Shown here: one piece after another, positions 7,649-15,881 of the stretch
Numbering within the stretch: position 1 is the stretch's first letter
Layout: every line of letters begins with the position of its first letter
NCBI GenBank assembly: GCA_003576535.1
Contig: QXCQ01000018.1
Location: forward strand, 87,904 to 127,659
Length of the DNA stretch: 39,756 nucleotides
Direction: 5' to 3'
Source of the DNA: Nakamurella silvestris
GTDB taxonomy: Bacteria; Actinomycetota; Actinomycetes; Mycobacteriales; Nakamurellaceae
The notes under the pieces: generated by a model
The model's database searches: none
Seen by the model: only the letters and a program-made list of their open reading frames with translations
What the model was told of the DNA's origin: nothing
Made by a program: the position numbers and the translations under genes

Positions 7649-9130
7649 GTGGGTGGTGGACAGGTGGGGGCTCGTTCGGTGGGGACACCGGAGGTGCTCG
7701 GCCGCCGTCAACCGTGGCTGAATGTCCTGTTTGTCTTTTTAGCGGTGGTGGTGGCCACTCTGGTCGGGGTGTCGACCAGACCTGCGGGCCTGCTCGCCGC
7801 CGTCTGGCCGGCCAATGCCGTGCTGGCCGGTCTGCTGATCCGCAGGCCGGAGCTGGTCGGGTGGTGGACCTGGCCGACGGCGGCCGCCGGGTACTACCTC
7901 GGCGACCTGTGGACCGGTGATCCGACCGGGACCAACATCTGGCTGACCGTGGGCAACCTGTCCAGCGCTGCTGCCGCCTACCTGGTGCTCCGGCGGATGC
8001 CACGTGGGGAGCGCCGTCTCGACAGCTCCGCCTCCATCCTCTACGTCATGGGTGCGGCGTTGGCGGCCGGTCTGGTGAGTGCCGGTGTCGCCTGCTGGGC
8101 GATGAGCTGGATCCTCGGGGTGACGGTGGGCCAGGCCTGGGTCTTCGTCTTCGGGGCCGAGCTGGCCAACCACATCGTGATCCTGCCGGTGGTGCTGGCG
8201 TTCGGGCCGGTTCTGCGCCGCGGTCGATCCGGGGACAGCACCCGGCGGCAGATCGCCGAGCACGGCTGGTGGCCCGACCCGGACCGGCCGCCGGTGCGGG
8301 CACTGGTGGTGTCGGTGGCCCTGCTGGTCGTGGCGGAGACCGTCGCCGCCCTGGTCGGCGGCCCGGGGGCGATGACCTTCGTCCTGCCGGCGCTCCTGGT
8401 GGCCGCGATCACGGTGGGCGTCTTCCCGACCGCGCTGCTGGCATTGATCTCCACGGCCTGGACCCTGATCGCCATCGGCGAGGGGTGGGTCAGCTACCTG
8501 CCGGGTCCGAACGACCAGGAGACGACCCTGTCCCTGCAGATCGGGCTCGCGCTGATCGCCCTGGGACCGATCGCCGTGGCCGGAGCGATCCAGCAGCGGA
8601 ACGAGACCTTGGTCCGGGTGTGGCACGGCGCCTCACGCGACCAGCTGACCGGATCGTTGACCCGATCGGCCTTTCTGGACCAGGGCCATGCGGCCCTCGG
8701 CCGGTTCCACGAGTTCCCGCGGCCGTTCGCCGTCCTGATGATGGACCTGGACCGGTTCAAGGACATCAACGACACCCACGGACACAGCGTGGGCGACGCG
8801 GTGCTCCAACGGTTCGGCCAGGTGGTGCGGCGGTGCGTGCGGGACACCGACCTGTTCGGGCGGATGGGGGGCGAGGAGTTCGCCGTGCTGCTCATCGGTC
8901 TGTCCGAGACCTCCGCCTACGGGGTGGCCGAGCGGATCCGGCAGGAGTTCGCCGCCGAGTTCCATCCTGAGCTGGGAGGCAGTCCGGCCACCGTGAGCCT
9001 GGGGCTGGTCCATGCGATGGGACCACGGGCGGATCTGAGCAGGCTGCTCGACGCCGCGGACCGGTCCCTCTACCTGGCCAAGAGCCGCGGTCGGAACCAG
9101 GTCTACCAGGAGACGGAAGCCTCCGACTGA
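7649..9130 (+). CDS. MASE1-type membrane diguanylate cyclase (GGDEF)
   Basis: Makes the second messenger c-di-GMP from two GTP at the inner face of the membrane. The N-terminal ~300 residues hold about eight hydrophobic segments resembling the MASE1 sensor domain. They are followed by a GGDEF domain beginning at DQLTGSLTRSAFL. The active-site motif is GGEEF at residues 407-411, and the inhibitory I-site RxxD (R398-D401) is at the canonical distance, so product feedback is expected. MMDLDRFKDIND is the usual Mg/GTP-binding segment. No EAL domain is present. The start is uncertain: in-frame GTGs lie at 7649, 7664, 7679 and 7694 and none has a clear ribosome-binding site. The longest is given. 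Confidence 0.9.
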   Translation: MGGGQVGARSVGTPEVLGRRQPWLNVLFVFLAVVVATLVGVSTRPAGLLAAVWPANAVLAGLLIRRPELVGWWTWPTAAAGYYLGDLWTGDPTGTNIWLTVGNLSSAAAAYLVLRRMPRGERRLDSSASILYVMGAALAAGLVSAGVACWAMSWILGVTVGQAWVFVFGAELANHIVILPVVLAFGPVLRRGRSGDSTRRQIAEHGWWPDPDRPPVRALVVSVALLVVAETVAALVGGPGAMTFVLPALLVAAITVGVFPTALLALISTAWTLIAIGEGWVSYLPGPNDQETTLSLQIGLALIALGPIAVAGAIQQRNETLVRVWHGASRDQLTGSLTRSAFLDQGHAALGRFHEFPRPFAVLMMDLDRFKDINDTHGHSVGDAVLQRFGQVVRRCVRDTDLFGRMGGEEFAVLLIGLSETSAYGVAERIRQEFAAEFHPELGGSPATVSLGLVHAMGPRADLSRLLDAADRSLYLAKSRGRNQVYQETEASD

Positions 9131-9131
9131 C

Positions 9132-9167
9132 GGTGGGACCCTGCCCCCGTCGAGTGCCCGTCCCACC
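9132..9167. terminator. Hairpin 1 between convergent genes
   Basis: Perfect 8-bp arms GGTGGGAC (9132-9139) and GTCCCACC (9160-9167) begin just after the GGDEF stop codon. Convergent genes on both sides suit a bidirectional terminator. Confidence 0.5.
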
Positions 9168-9174
9168 CGTGGAA

Positions 9175-9202
9175 CCCCTGCGTCTCCCAGGTGGCGCAGG
9201 GG
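9175..9202. terminator. Hairpin 2 between convergent genes
   Basis: Perfect 8-bp arms CCCCTGCG (9175-9182) and CGCAGGGG (9195-9202) with a 12-base loop lie 10 bases from the stop codon of the minus-strand gene. Together with the preceding hairpin this gives each convergent gene its own terminator. Confidence 0.5.
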
Positions 9203-9212
9203 CGCTCGGAGG

Positions 9213-9530
9213 TCAGCCGGTGTAGGTCTGCGGGCCGGGAGGCGTCGGGCCCTGGGGGTGCTGAGGGCCCTGCGGCTGCCAGCTGCCGGGGGGCGAGTTC
9301 GGTGCCGGGATCCCCTGCGGCGGTCGGATCGCGAGGCCGATGACGCCGGCGATCACCCCGCCGATCAGCAGCGCGGTACCGACCGAGCTCAGGAGCGCCA
9401 GGATGCCGACGAGCAGCGGGGACTTGTCCGCATCGCTGACGACCACGGCGACACTTGCCACGAGCATGGCTGTCCCGAAGAAGGTCAGGGCGACGGCCCG
9501 GCTCCGGACCGCCGCGAAGTTGTGCATCAT
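9213..9530 (-). CDS. Small two-helix membrane protein with Pro/Gln-rich tail
   Basis: A 105-aa protein not recognised as a known family. It has a short basic N-terminus (MMHNFAAVRSR), two hydrophobic segments (about residues 12-31 and 40-67), then a C-terminal tail rich in Pro, Gly and Gln (about 69-105). The ATG at 9530 is preceded on its strand by AAGGGG at 6-base spacing, which fixes the start; longer open frames upstream have no such signal. Base composition and third-position GC look like those of the neighbours, supporting a real gene. It is convergent with the GGDEF gene and divergent from the alpha/beta-hydrolase. Function unknown. Confidence 0.75.
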   Translation of the reverse strand: MMHNFAAVRSRAVALTFFGTAMLVASVAVVVSDADKSPLLVGILALLSSVGTALLIGGVIAGVIGLAIRPPQGIPAPNSPPGSWQPQGPQHPQGPTPPGPQTYTG

Positions 9531-9634
9531 GTGGTTCCCCTTCGTTCGCCGGTCCATCGTGAACCGGCCTCTTCCATGGACAGACACCTGTCGGATCAGA
9601 TGTTGACAGTAGCCGCAAGCCCGGTCGGCCCGGC

Positions 9635-9662
9635 TCGACCGGTGGAGGCCGGCCGCTAGCCT
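9635..9662 (+). promoter_or_regulatory. Candidate leaderless promoter for the alpha/beta-hydrolase gene
   Basis: TAGCCT (9657-9662) ends 7 bases before the GTG at 9669, and TCGACC (9635-9640) is 16 bases further upstream as a possible -35. No Shine-Dalgarno sequence is seen, so the transcript may begin at the start codon. Confidence 0.4.
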
Positions 9663-9668
9663 GGTCCC

Positions 9669-11450
9669 GTGGAGGCACGGACGACCGATGAACAGGTTCC
9701 CGACGACCTGGTGACCGAGGATGTGACGGCCGACCCCGTGGTCACGGAGGAGGCCGCCCCTGCGACGACCGCGACACCCGGCCGCCCGTCGGGATTGCGA
9801 CGGGTACGGGCCGCGATCGGCCGTCATCGCCGACGCTTCTGGTTCGGGTTGAGCCCGGTCGGACTCGCCTTCGCCCTGGTGTTCTTCTGCTTCTCGATGA
9901 CCCCCTCCCTGCTCCCGCGGGAGTGGTACTTGCAAGGTGTGGCCAGCGGGATCTGCGTCGGCCTCGGCTACGCCTTCGGCGCGACCCTGGGATGGTTGTT
10001 GCGCTCCTTCGGGTTTCGCCCCTGGCAGGAGCCGCGACGGCGACTTGCCTACCGGGTGCTGCTGCTGGCCGCGGTGGTCCTGATCCCGTTGTTCGGGGTG
10101 TTGGGCGCCCGTTGGCAGTCCCAGGTGCGGGAACTGGTTCACGTCGACACCTCGGACCGGTACTACTACGCGTTGGTGCTGCTGATCGCCTTCGTGCTGG
10201 CCAGACTCCTGATCGGGGTCGCCCGGCTGCTGCGCAGAACGGTCCGCCGTCTCGGCCGGTTCGGCGCCCGGTGGATCCCGGCGCCGCTGGCCAAGCTGAT
10301 CGCGACGATCGCCGTGACGGCCGTGTTGATCACCCTCGTGAACAACACCCTCGGGCCGGCCCTGCTCAAGGCCGCCAACCAGTCCTTCTCGATCTCCGAC
10401 CAGGGGACGCCGGACGATGCCGTCCAACCGACGGCGATCCAGCGGTCCGGCTCGGCGGCCTCCTTGGTGCGCTGGTCCGATCTGGGCCGGGAAGGAAGGG
10501 GTTTCGTCGCCGGCGGCCCGACCACCGGCGAGATCGCCGCCTTCACCGGGAACGCCGCCCAGGAACCGATCAGGGTGTACGCGGGCCTGGAATCGGCCGA
10601 TTCCCTCCAGGCCGAAGCCGATCTCGTGGTGCGGGAGCTGGAGCGGACCGGGGCCTTCGACCGTTCGGTCCTCGTGGTGGCCACCACCACCGGTCGTGGT
10701 TGGGTGAACCAGGCCGCAGCCGCGGCCCTGGAGTACCTGTGGGGCGGGGACACCGCCATCGCGGCCATGCAGTACTCGCATTTCCCCAGTCCCGTCGCCT
10801 TTGTCGTGGACACGGCCACCCCTCCGGAGGCCGGGCGGGTGCTGTTCGACGCGGTGCGCGCGCGGTGGCTGACCGAACCTGTCGACAGCCGGCCGAGATT
10901 GCTGGTGCTCGGGGAGAGTCTCGGGGCCTACGGCGGACAGGGTGCCTTCGGCAGCCTGGACGATCTTGCCGGCCGGGCCGACGGCGCGGTCTGGGTCGGA
11001 ACGCCACGGTTCACCCCGCTGTGGTCGCAGATCACCGGGGAACGCGATGCCGGTTCACCGGAGCAGGTGCCGGAGCTGAACCATTGTGCGGTGGTCTGTT
11101 TCGCCGGGACGCCGGCCGATCTGCCCGCCGGTGCCCACCCGAAGGTGGTGTACCTGCAGCACGCCACCGATCCGGTCGTCTGGTGGTCGGGTGACCTGCT
11201 GTTCCGGGAACCCGACTGGTTGGCGGAAGGGAACCGGGCCGGGTTCAGCTCCCACATGACCTGGTTCCCGCTGGCCACCTTCTGGCAGGTCACCATGGAC
11301 ATGGTGTTCTCCAGCGACATGCCCGACGGGTACGGACACCACTACGGTCTCGAGCTCGCCGACGCCTGGGCCGCGGTGGTTCCGCCGACCGGGTGGACAG
11401 CCGCCGACACCACGCGCCTGCGGGCCGAGCTGGCCTCGATCGTGCCCTGA
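9669..11450 (+). CDS. Membrane alpha/beta-hydrolase family protein (Abhydrolase_9 type)
   Basis: A 593-aa membrane enzyme of unknown substrate, resembling an actinobacterial family (Abhydrolase_9 with its N-terminal membrane domain). The acidic ~50-residue N-terminus is followed by four to five membrane segments with the conserved-looking FSMTPSLLPREWYLQGVASG region. The extracytoplasmic or peripheral hydrolase domain starts near residue 250. The nucleophile elbow is GESLGAYG with Ser417; candidate acid and base residues are Asp in ATDPVVWWS and His in GHHYGLE near the C-terminus. Mycobacterial relatives are generally only annotated as conserved membrane proteins, so a lipid or ester substrate is a guess. 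The start is GTG without a ribosome-binding site. Confidence 0.85.
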   Translation: MEARTTDEQVPDDLVTEDVTADPVVTEEAAPATTATPGRPSGLRRVRAAIGRHRRRFWFGLSPVGLAFALVFFCFSMTPSLLPREWYLQGVASGICVGLGYAFGATLGWLLRSFGFRPWQEPRRRLAYRVLLLAAVVLIPLFGVLGARWQSQVRELVHVDTSDRYYYALVLLIAFVLARLLIGVARLLRRTVRRLGRFGARWIPAPLAKLIATIAVTAVLITLVNNTLGPALLKAANQSFSISDQGTPDDAVQPTAIQRSGSAASLVRWSDLGREGRGFVAGGPTTGEIAAFTGNAAQEPIRVYAGLESADSLQAEADLVVRELERTGAFDRSVLVVATTTGRGWVNQAAAAALEYLWGGDTAIAAMQYSHFPSPVAFVVDTATPPEAGRVLFDAVRARWLTEPVDSRPRLLVLGESLGAYGGQGAFGSLDDLAGRADGAVWVGTPRFTPLWSQITGERDAGSPEQVPELNHCAVVCFAGTPADLPAGAHPKVVYLQHATDPVVWWSGDLLFREPDWLAEGNRAGFSSHMTWFPLATFWQVTMDMVFSSDMPDGYGHHYGLELADAWAAVVPPTGWTAADTTRLRAELASIVP

Positions 11451-11482
11451 CCCGGCGACCGGCCCGATCGGGTCGATGATCT

Positions 11483-11506
11483 CCAGGTGCGCACACCCGG
11501 ACCTGG
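11483..11506. promoter_or_regulatory. Inverted repeat upstream of the MFS exporter
   Basis: CCAGGT (11483-11488) and ACCTGG (11501-11506) form a perfect dyad with a 12-base spacer, 65 bases before the exporter start. This is the usual place for a repressor or activator site. No linked regulator gene is present nearby. Confidence 0.35.
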
Positions 11507-11570
11507 GTAGATACTGCATTCCGAAGCGGGTGCCTCGCGGGGGCGGCCGACCGCACATCGGAGGCCGGTC

Positions 11571-13628
11571 ATGACGGTTCAGGCGACGAAGGACTCCCCC
11601 GGCAAGGCGACCGCGACCGCGGTGATGACCAGGGCCCAGATGAACCTGGTGTTCCTGACAGTCGTTCTGGGCATGCTGTTGTCGGCGCTGGACCAGACGA
11701 TCGTGTCGACCGCGTTGCCGACCATCGTCGGAGATCTCGGCGGGGCGGGACACATGAGCTGGGTGGTGACGGCCTATCTCCTGGCCGAGACCATCTCCAC
11801 CGTGCTGGCAGGCAAATTCGGCGACATGTTCGGCCGGAAGATGCTCTTCCAGATCAGCGTCGCCGTCTTCATCATCGGCTCCTTCTTCTCCGGGTTCTCC
11901 GGCGACATGGGCACCCTGATCGCGATGCGGGCGGTCCAGGGGCTCGGTGCCGGCGGTCTCGCCGTCACGGCCACCGCCCTGATCGGCGAGGTCATCCCGC
12001 TGCGGGAACGTGGCAAGTACCAGGGGGCCCTCGGCGCCGTCTTCGGGGTCACCACGGTGATCGGTCCGCTGCTGGGTGGTTTGTTCACCGACCATCTTTC
12101 CTGGCGCTGGGCCTTCTACGTCAACGTGCCGATCGCGCTGATCGTGATCGTCATGGCCGCACGCACCATCCCCGGCCGCAAGGACCGCAGCAAGGTCTCG
12201 GTGGACTACCTCGGAGTGCTGTTCATCGCCCTGGGGGCCACCGGACTCACCCTGGCGACCTCCTGGGGCGGCAACACCTACGCCTGGGGTTCGGCAACGA
12301 TCATCGGCCTGTTCGCCGGGGCGGTGGCCTCGCTGGTGATCTTCGTCTTCGTCGAGATGCGGGCCGCCGCACCGATCCTGCCGATGCGATTGTTCAAAAG
12401 CCGGGTGTTCACCATCGCGGCGGTGCTCAGCTTCATCGTCGGGTTCGCCATGATGGGGTCGATCACCTTCCTGCCGACCTTCCTGCAGTTCGTCAGCGGT
12501 GCGACCGCCACCACCTCGGGCCTGCGGCTGCTGCCGATGGTGATCGGCCTGCTGGTCACCTCGGTGATGGCCGGCAACATCGTGGGAAAGACCGGTCGCT
12601 ACCGCATCTTCCCGATCGCCGGCTCGATCGTCACCGGCATCGGCCTGTATCTGCTCTCCCGGATGAACGCCGAGACCTCCATCGTGGTCGAGGCGGTGTA
12701 CATGCTCGTACTGGGTGCCGGTATCGGCCTGATGATGCAGGTCCTCACCCTGATCGTGCAGAACACCTCCTCCTTCGCCGATCTCGGTTCCGCGACCTCG
12801 GGGGTGTCCTTCTTCCGAACCCTCGGCGGGTCCTTCGGTGCCTCGATCTTCGGCACCATCTACTCGAACGGGCTGGCCGACCGGCTGCCACGGGCCGTCC
12901 TTGCGGCCGGTCTGACCGATCCGGCGGCGGCGACGGAACCCAGTGCCCTGCATGCCCTTCCGGCTGCCCAGCAAGCACCGATCATTGCCGCCTACGCGGA
13001 GTCGATCCAGGCCATCTTCCGGTGGGCCGTCCCGGTGGCGGTGCTGGCCCTGTTGATCGCACTGCTCATGCCCCAGGTCCAGATGCGGGACAGTGCGGCG
13101 GCGGTGGCGGGGGACACCGGCAGCGGGTTCGCGGTCGCCCGGTCGGCGAACAGCAACGACCAGTTGGAGAACCTGGTAGCCGCAGCCCTGCGGCGCGGCG
13201 GCCCCGATGTGGGTCGACAGGTGCTCGCCGATTCCGGGGTCGACCTTTCACCGGCCAAGGCGTGGGGGCTCGGCCAACAGTTGATCTACGGGAAATTGTT
13301 GGGCCAGAAGCTGACCCAGTCCTTCGTCGAGGACCGGGTCGGGGTGCCGCCAGGGGTGCTGACCTCCTTCTTCGACGAGTTGGTGGCCGACGGTCTGCTC
13401 CGCCGGGTCGACGGTGGTGACGGGCTGGAACTCGCGTCGGCCGGTGAGGCCGCCACCACCGCGATCGTCCTGGCCTGGCGGGACTACCTGCGGGTCCAGC
13501 TGCGGGAGTGGCTGCCGGACGAGGAGGTCGAGAGCCCGGAGACCGACGCGGCGATGGTGCGGGTGGTCACCCGGGTGATCCGAGAGAACACCGCACCCGG
13601 CCGGCACAGCCTGGAGACCTCGAGCTGA
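11571..13628 (+). CDS. MFS drug exporter, DHA2 (14-TM) family, with long C-terminal domain
   Basis: Proton-driven multidrug efflux protein of the EmrB/QacA type in the inner membrane. The motifs are [13 protein letters not shown] in TM1, the motif-A loop [10 protein letters not shown] after TM2, and the TM5 region [19 protein letters not shown]. About 14 membrane segments end near residue 500. Residues ~500-685 form a soluble tail, whose middle part ([18 protein letters not shown] to [19 protein letters not shown]) looks like a winged-helix fold. From memory, some mycobacterial DHA2 proteins (Rv1877) have a similar total length. The ATG is preceded by GGAGG (11560-11564) at 6 bases. Substrate unknown. 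A 72-bp palindromic element lies just after the stop. Confidence 0.92.
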   Translation: MTVQATKDSPGKATATAVMTRAQMNLVFLTVVLGMLLSALDQTIVSTALPTIVGDLGGAGHMSWVVTAYLLAETISTVLAGKFGDMFGRKMLFQISVAVFIIGSFFSGFSGDMGTLIAMRAVQGLGAGGLAVTATALIGEVIPLRERGKYQGALGAVFGVTTVIGPLLGGLFTDHLSWRWAFYVNVPIALIVIVMAARTIPGRKDRSKVSVDYLGVLFIALGATGLTLATSWGGNTYAWGSATIIGLFAGAVASLVIFVFVEMRAAAPILPMRLFKSRVFTIAAVLSFIVGFAMMGSITFLPTFLQFVSGATATTSGLRLLPMVIGLLVTSVMAGNIVGKTGRYRIFPIAGSIVTGIGLYLLSRMNAETSIVVEAVYMLVLGAGIGLMMQVLTLIVQNTSSFADLGSATSGVSFFRTLGGSFGASIFGTIYSNGLADRLPRAVLAAGLTDPAAATEPSALHALPAAQQAPIIAAYAESIQAIFRWAVPVAVLALLIALLMPQVQMRDSAAAVAGDTGSGFAVARSANSNDQLENLVAAALRRGGPDVGRQVLADSGVDLSPAKAWGLGQQLIYGKLLGQKLTQSFVEDRVGVPPGVLTSFFDELVADGLLRRVDGGDGLELASAGEAATTAIVLAWRDYLRVQLREWLPDEEVESPETDAAMVRVVTRVIRENTAPGRHSLETSS

Positions 13629-13640
13629 CAGACCCTCCCT

Positions 13641-13712
13641 TGTTCCCGCGCACGTTGTTGTTCCTCGCGCACGATGTTTCGCGCGCGAGGAGCAACAACG
13701 TGCGCGGGAACA
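13641..13712. repeat. 72-bp palindromic element, copy 1 (reverse orientation)
   Basis: Thirty-base arms (13641-13670 and 13683-13712) pair with a single G-U mismatch around a loop containing ATGTTT. Copies 2 and 3 have AAACAT in the loop, so this copy is inserted in the opposite orientation. It lies 12 bases after the exporter stop codon and 6 bases from the convergent P450 stop codon. It probably works as a bidirectional terminator, and belongs to an interspersed REP-like family. Confidence 0.9.
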
Positions 13713-13718
13713 GCGGGG

Positions 13719-14906
13719 TCAGGTGATCCGCATCGGGATAGAGGACCAACCCCGCAAGGTGTTGTGCAGGTAGGGGATCCGTGGGCCGGTGGGTTCCAGG
13801 GTCGACGCCCGGCCGGCGAGACCGGTGAACAGCACGTCCATCTCCAGCCGGGTGATCGGCTGGCCGACACACTGATGGATCCCCATCCCGAAGGCGAGAT
13901 GCCCCGCCGCGGAACGATCGATCCGGAAGAGATGGGCGTCGGGTCCGAAGCGATCCGGGTCCCGGTTCGCCGCACCGGGAAATAGCAGCACCTTGGTGCC
14001 GACCGGCAGATCCACGCCGTGGAAGACGGTGTCGACGGAGGTGGTCCGGAAGAAGGACTGGAACGGGGACTCGAACCGCAGGGCCTCATCGATCGCGAAT
14101 TTGACCAGTCGCGGGTCCTGCCGGATCTTCTCCCATTCCTCGGGATGGTTCAGCAGGGCCACCAGGGTGTTGCCGATGGCGATGACGGTGGTGTCGAGCC
14201 CGGCCGACAGCATGGCGCGCACCAGCAACGGTGCCTGCTCCGCACTGATCTCCCCGCGGTCGACGTACCCCCACACCTGTTCGCCCAGACCACCCGGGGC
14301 GAGGTTCTCCCGGGCCGTCATCGACATCACCCAGGCGTGGGTGCCCTCGCCGCGGCGCAGGTACTCGTCGTTGCGGGCACCCTCCGGCCCGAACTGGCTG
14401 AAGTTCATCGCCCCGTGGGCCAACAGGTTCTCCGCGCGGCCCGGACGTGGGATCCCCACCGCATCCCCGAACACCCGTAGCGGGAACACCTCCGCCAGGT
14501 CGGTGACCCCGTCGAACTCCCCGGTGGACCGGAGTCGGTCCAGCAGTTCGTCGGCGAAGGGTTCGAATCCTGCCCGCAGGGATCGAACCCCACGTGGTGA
14601 GATCACGCCGCCGAGGGCTGTGCGCATCGCGGTGTGAACGGGGGGATCGGTCTCCAGGATTCCCGGTGGCCGCCAGGAGGACTCGCGGTGCAGGTTCTTC
14701 GGGCCGACACCCGCTCCGGAGATGAAGGTCCGGTGGTCGTCCAGGATCTCGCGGCACTCGGCGAACCGGGTAACGGCGTGTACCTGGTACTTCTCCAGCC
14801 AGACCACCGGTCCGGCTGATCGGAGCCGGTCGAACAGCGGATACGGGTCGGTCAGATGTTCGTCGCTGTACGGGTCGTCGCTGAAGGACGGAACGGTGCT
14901 GCCCAC
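13719..14906 (-). CDS. Cytochrome P450, CYP199-like
   Basis: A soluble 395-aa heme monooxygenase. The I-helix is LSAGLDTT (Asp238-Thr239), the K-helix ExxR is Glu274-Arg277, and the heme loop FGMGIHQCVG has the ligand Cys346. The WRPPGILETDPPVHT, NLAPGG, EAPLLVR-like, ALRFESPFQSFFRTT and NTLRG blocks resemble CYP199A enzymes, as I remember them, along the whole length. Those enzymes oxidise para-substituted benzoates and cinnamates, for example by O-demethylating 4-methoxybenzoate. Arg79, Arg230, Phe169 and Phe172 match remembered CYP199A pocket residues; two pocket serines appear as Gly82 and Ala231. The start is GTG with AAGGGA at 6 bases. It is divergent from the IclR-lyase-reductase operon, which supplies a likely electron donor. 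Confidence 0.9.
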   Translation of the reverse strand: MGSTVPSFSDDPYSDEHLTDPYPLFDRLRSAGPVVWLEKYQVHAVTRFAECREILDDHRTFISGAGVGPKNLHRESSWRPPGILETDPPVHTAMRTALGGVISPRGVRSLRAGFEPFADELLDRLRSTGEFDGVTDLAEVFPLRVFGDAVGIPRPGRAENLLAHGAMNFSQFGPEGARNDEYLRRGEGTHAWVMSMTARENLAPGGLGEQVWGYVDRGEISAEQAPLLVRAMLSAGLDTTVIAIGNTLVALLNHPEEWEKIRQDPRLVKFAIDEALRFESPFQSFFRTTSVDTVFHGVDLPVGTKVLLFPGAANRDPDRFGPDAHLFRIDRSAAGHLAFGMGIHQCVGQPITRLEMDVLFTGLAGRASTLEPTGPRIPYLHNTLRGWSSIPMRIT

Positions 14907-14964
14907 GGGGCGTCCCTTCGATTGGCTGAGAACAACCCTAGGAGTTGACCTCGCCCCTGCGGCA

Positions 14965-14987
14965 TTCTGATTCCCGTGGAATGAGAA
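14965..14987. promoter_or_regulatory. Probable IclR operator in the P450/IclR divergent region
   Basis: A 23-bp dyad has arms TTCTGATTCC and GGAATGAGAA around CGT and pairs at 9 of 10 positions per arm. The inner TGATTCC/GGAATGA core is of the type bound by IclR-family proteins. It is 58 bases upstream of P450 and 59 bases upstream of iclR, placed to control both directions. Confidence 0.6.
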
Positions 14988-15046
14988 CGTCGATTGTCCA
15001 CCCCTACCCGTCCGGGCCAGGGTGGGACCGATGGAAGGAGCCGCCG

Positions 15047-15820
15047 ATGTCGAACTCGTCCCTGGAACGCGGGCTGGAGATCCTGGCCGCCGTGGCCGGC
15101 GCCGGCGACACCACCGTCGACGGGGTGGCGCGTGCGCTCGGACTGCCCAAGAGCAGCACCTACCGCTACATCAGGACCCTGCGGGAGCACGGGTACGTCA
15201 AGGAGGACGCCGGGGTGTACCGGCCGGGTCCGGCCCTGCTGGCCCTGGGCGGGCGGCATCTGGTGCAGAACCACCTGGCCGAGGTCGGGACCGCGGTCCT
15301 GCGGGGAATCGTCGACGCGGTGGGGGAGACGGCGGTCCTGATCATCCGGGTCGGCACCCAGGCGATGTGCCTGCGCCGGGCCGAACCCGACAAGGCCATC
15401 AAGTACACCTTCGCGGTCAACGAACTGCTCCCGTTGCATGCCGGTGCCGGCCAGCGGATGCTGCTGGCCTGGGCACCCTCCGATGTGGTCAAACAGGTTC
15501 TGCGGCAGGGCGAACTGCCCAGGTTCACCGAACGGACCCCCACCGCCGATCAGGTCGCGGCCGGCCTGCCGCAGATCCGGTCGGTCGGTTCGGTGGTGTC
15601 CCGGGGCGAACTCGACGCCGGGTCCGTCTCGGTGGCGGTCCCGGTGTTCGTCCACGCCGAGATGGTCTGTTCCCTCAACGTGGCCGGTCCGGAGAGCCGG
15701 TGCTCGGGCAGGGCCTGGATCAACGGCACCCTCGCCGTCCTGCGCGCCGCGGCCGACAACCTGTCGGCAGCACTGGAGGAACTCACCTCGCGGCCGGACC
15801 GCCGATCGCTGCCGCCGTGA
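15047..15820 (+). CDS. IclR-family transcriptional regulator
   Basis: A 257-aa DNA-binding regulator. Residues 1-65 form the winged helix-turn-helix (SLERGLEILAAVA, DGVARALGLPKSSTYRYIRTLREHGYV). The rest is the IclR effector-binding GAF-like domain (GTQAMCLRRAEP, PLHAGAGQRMLLA, SVSVAVPVF). IclR proteins often control catabolism of aromatic or small organic acids, which fits the neighbours. The frame is open further upstream, but AAGGAG (15035-15040) is 6 bases before the ATG at 15047, so this start is used. It heads an operon with the ammonia-lyase (61-base gap) and reductase and is divergent from P450; a 23-bp dyad lies between them. Confidence 0.92.
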   Translation: MSNSSLERGLEILAAVAGAGDTTVDGVARALGLPKSSTYRYIRTLREHGYVKEDAGVYRPGPALLALGGRHLVQNHLAEVGTAVLRGIVDAVGETAVLIIRVGTQAMCLRRAEPDKAIKYTFAVNELLPLHAGAGQRMLLAWAPSDVVKQVLRQGELPRFTERTPTADQVAAGLPQIRSVGSVVSRGELDAGSVSVAVPVFVHAEMVCSLNVAGPESRCSGRAWINGTLAVLRAAADNLSAALEELTSRPDRRSLPP

Positions 15821-15881
15821 TCCGGCCCGTGCCCCGTTCCCCCTTCCCGCAGACGTTGACCGCACCCGAGAGGCCCACCCC

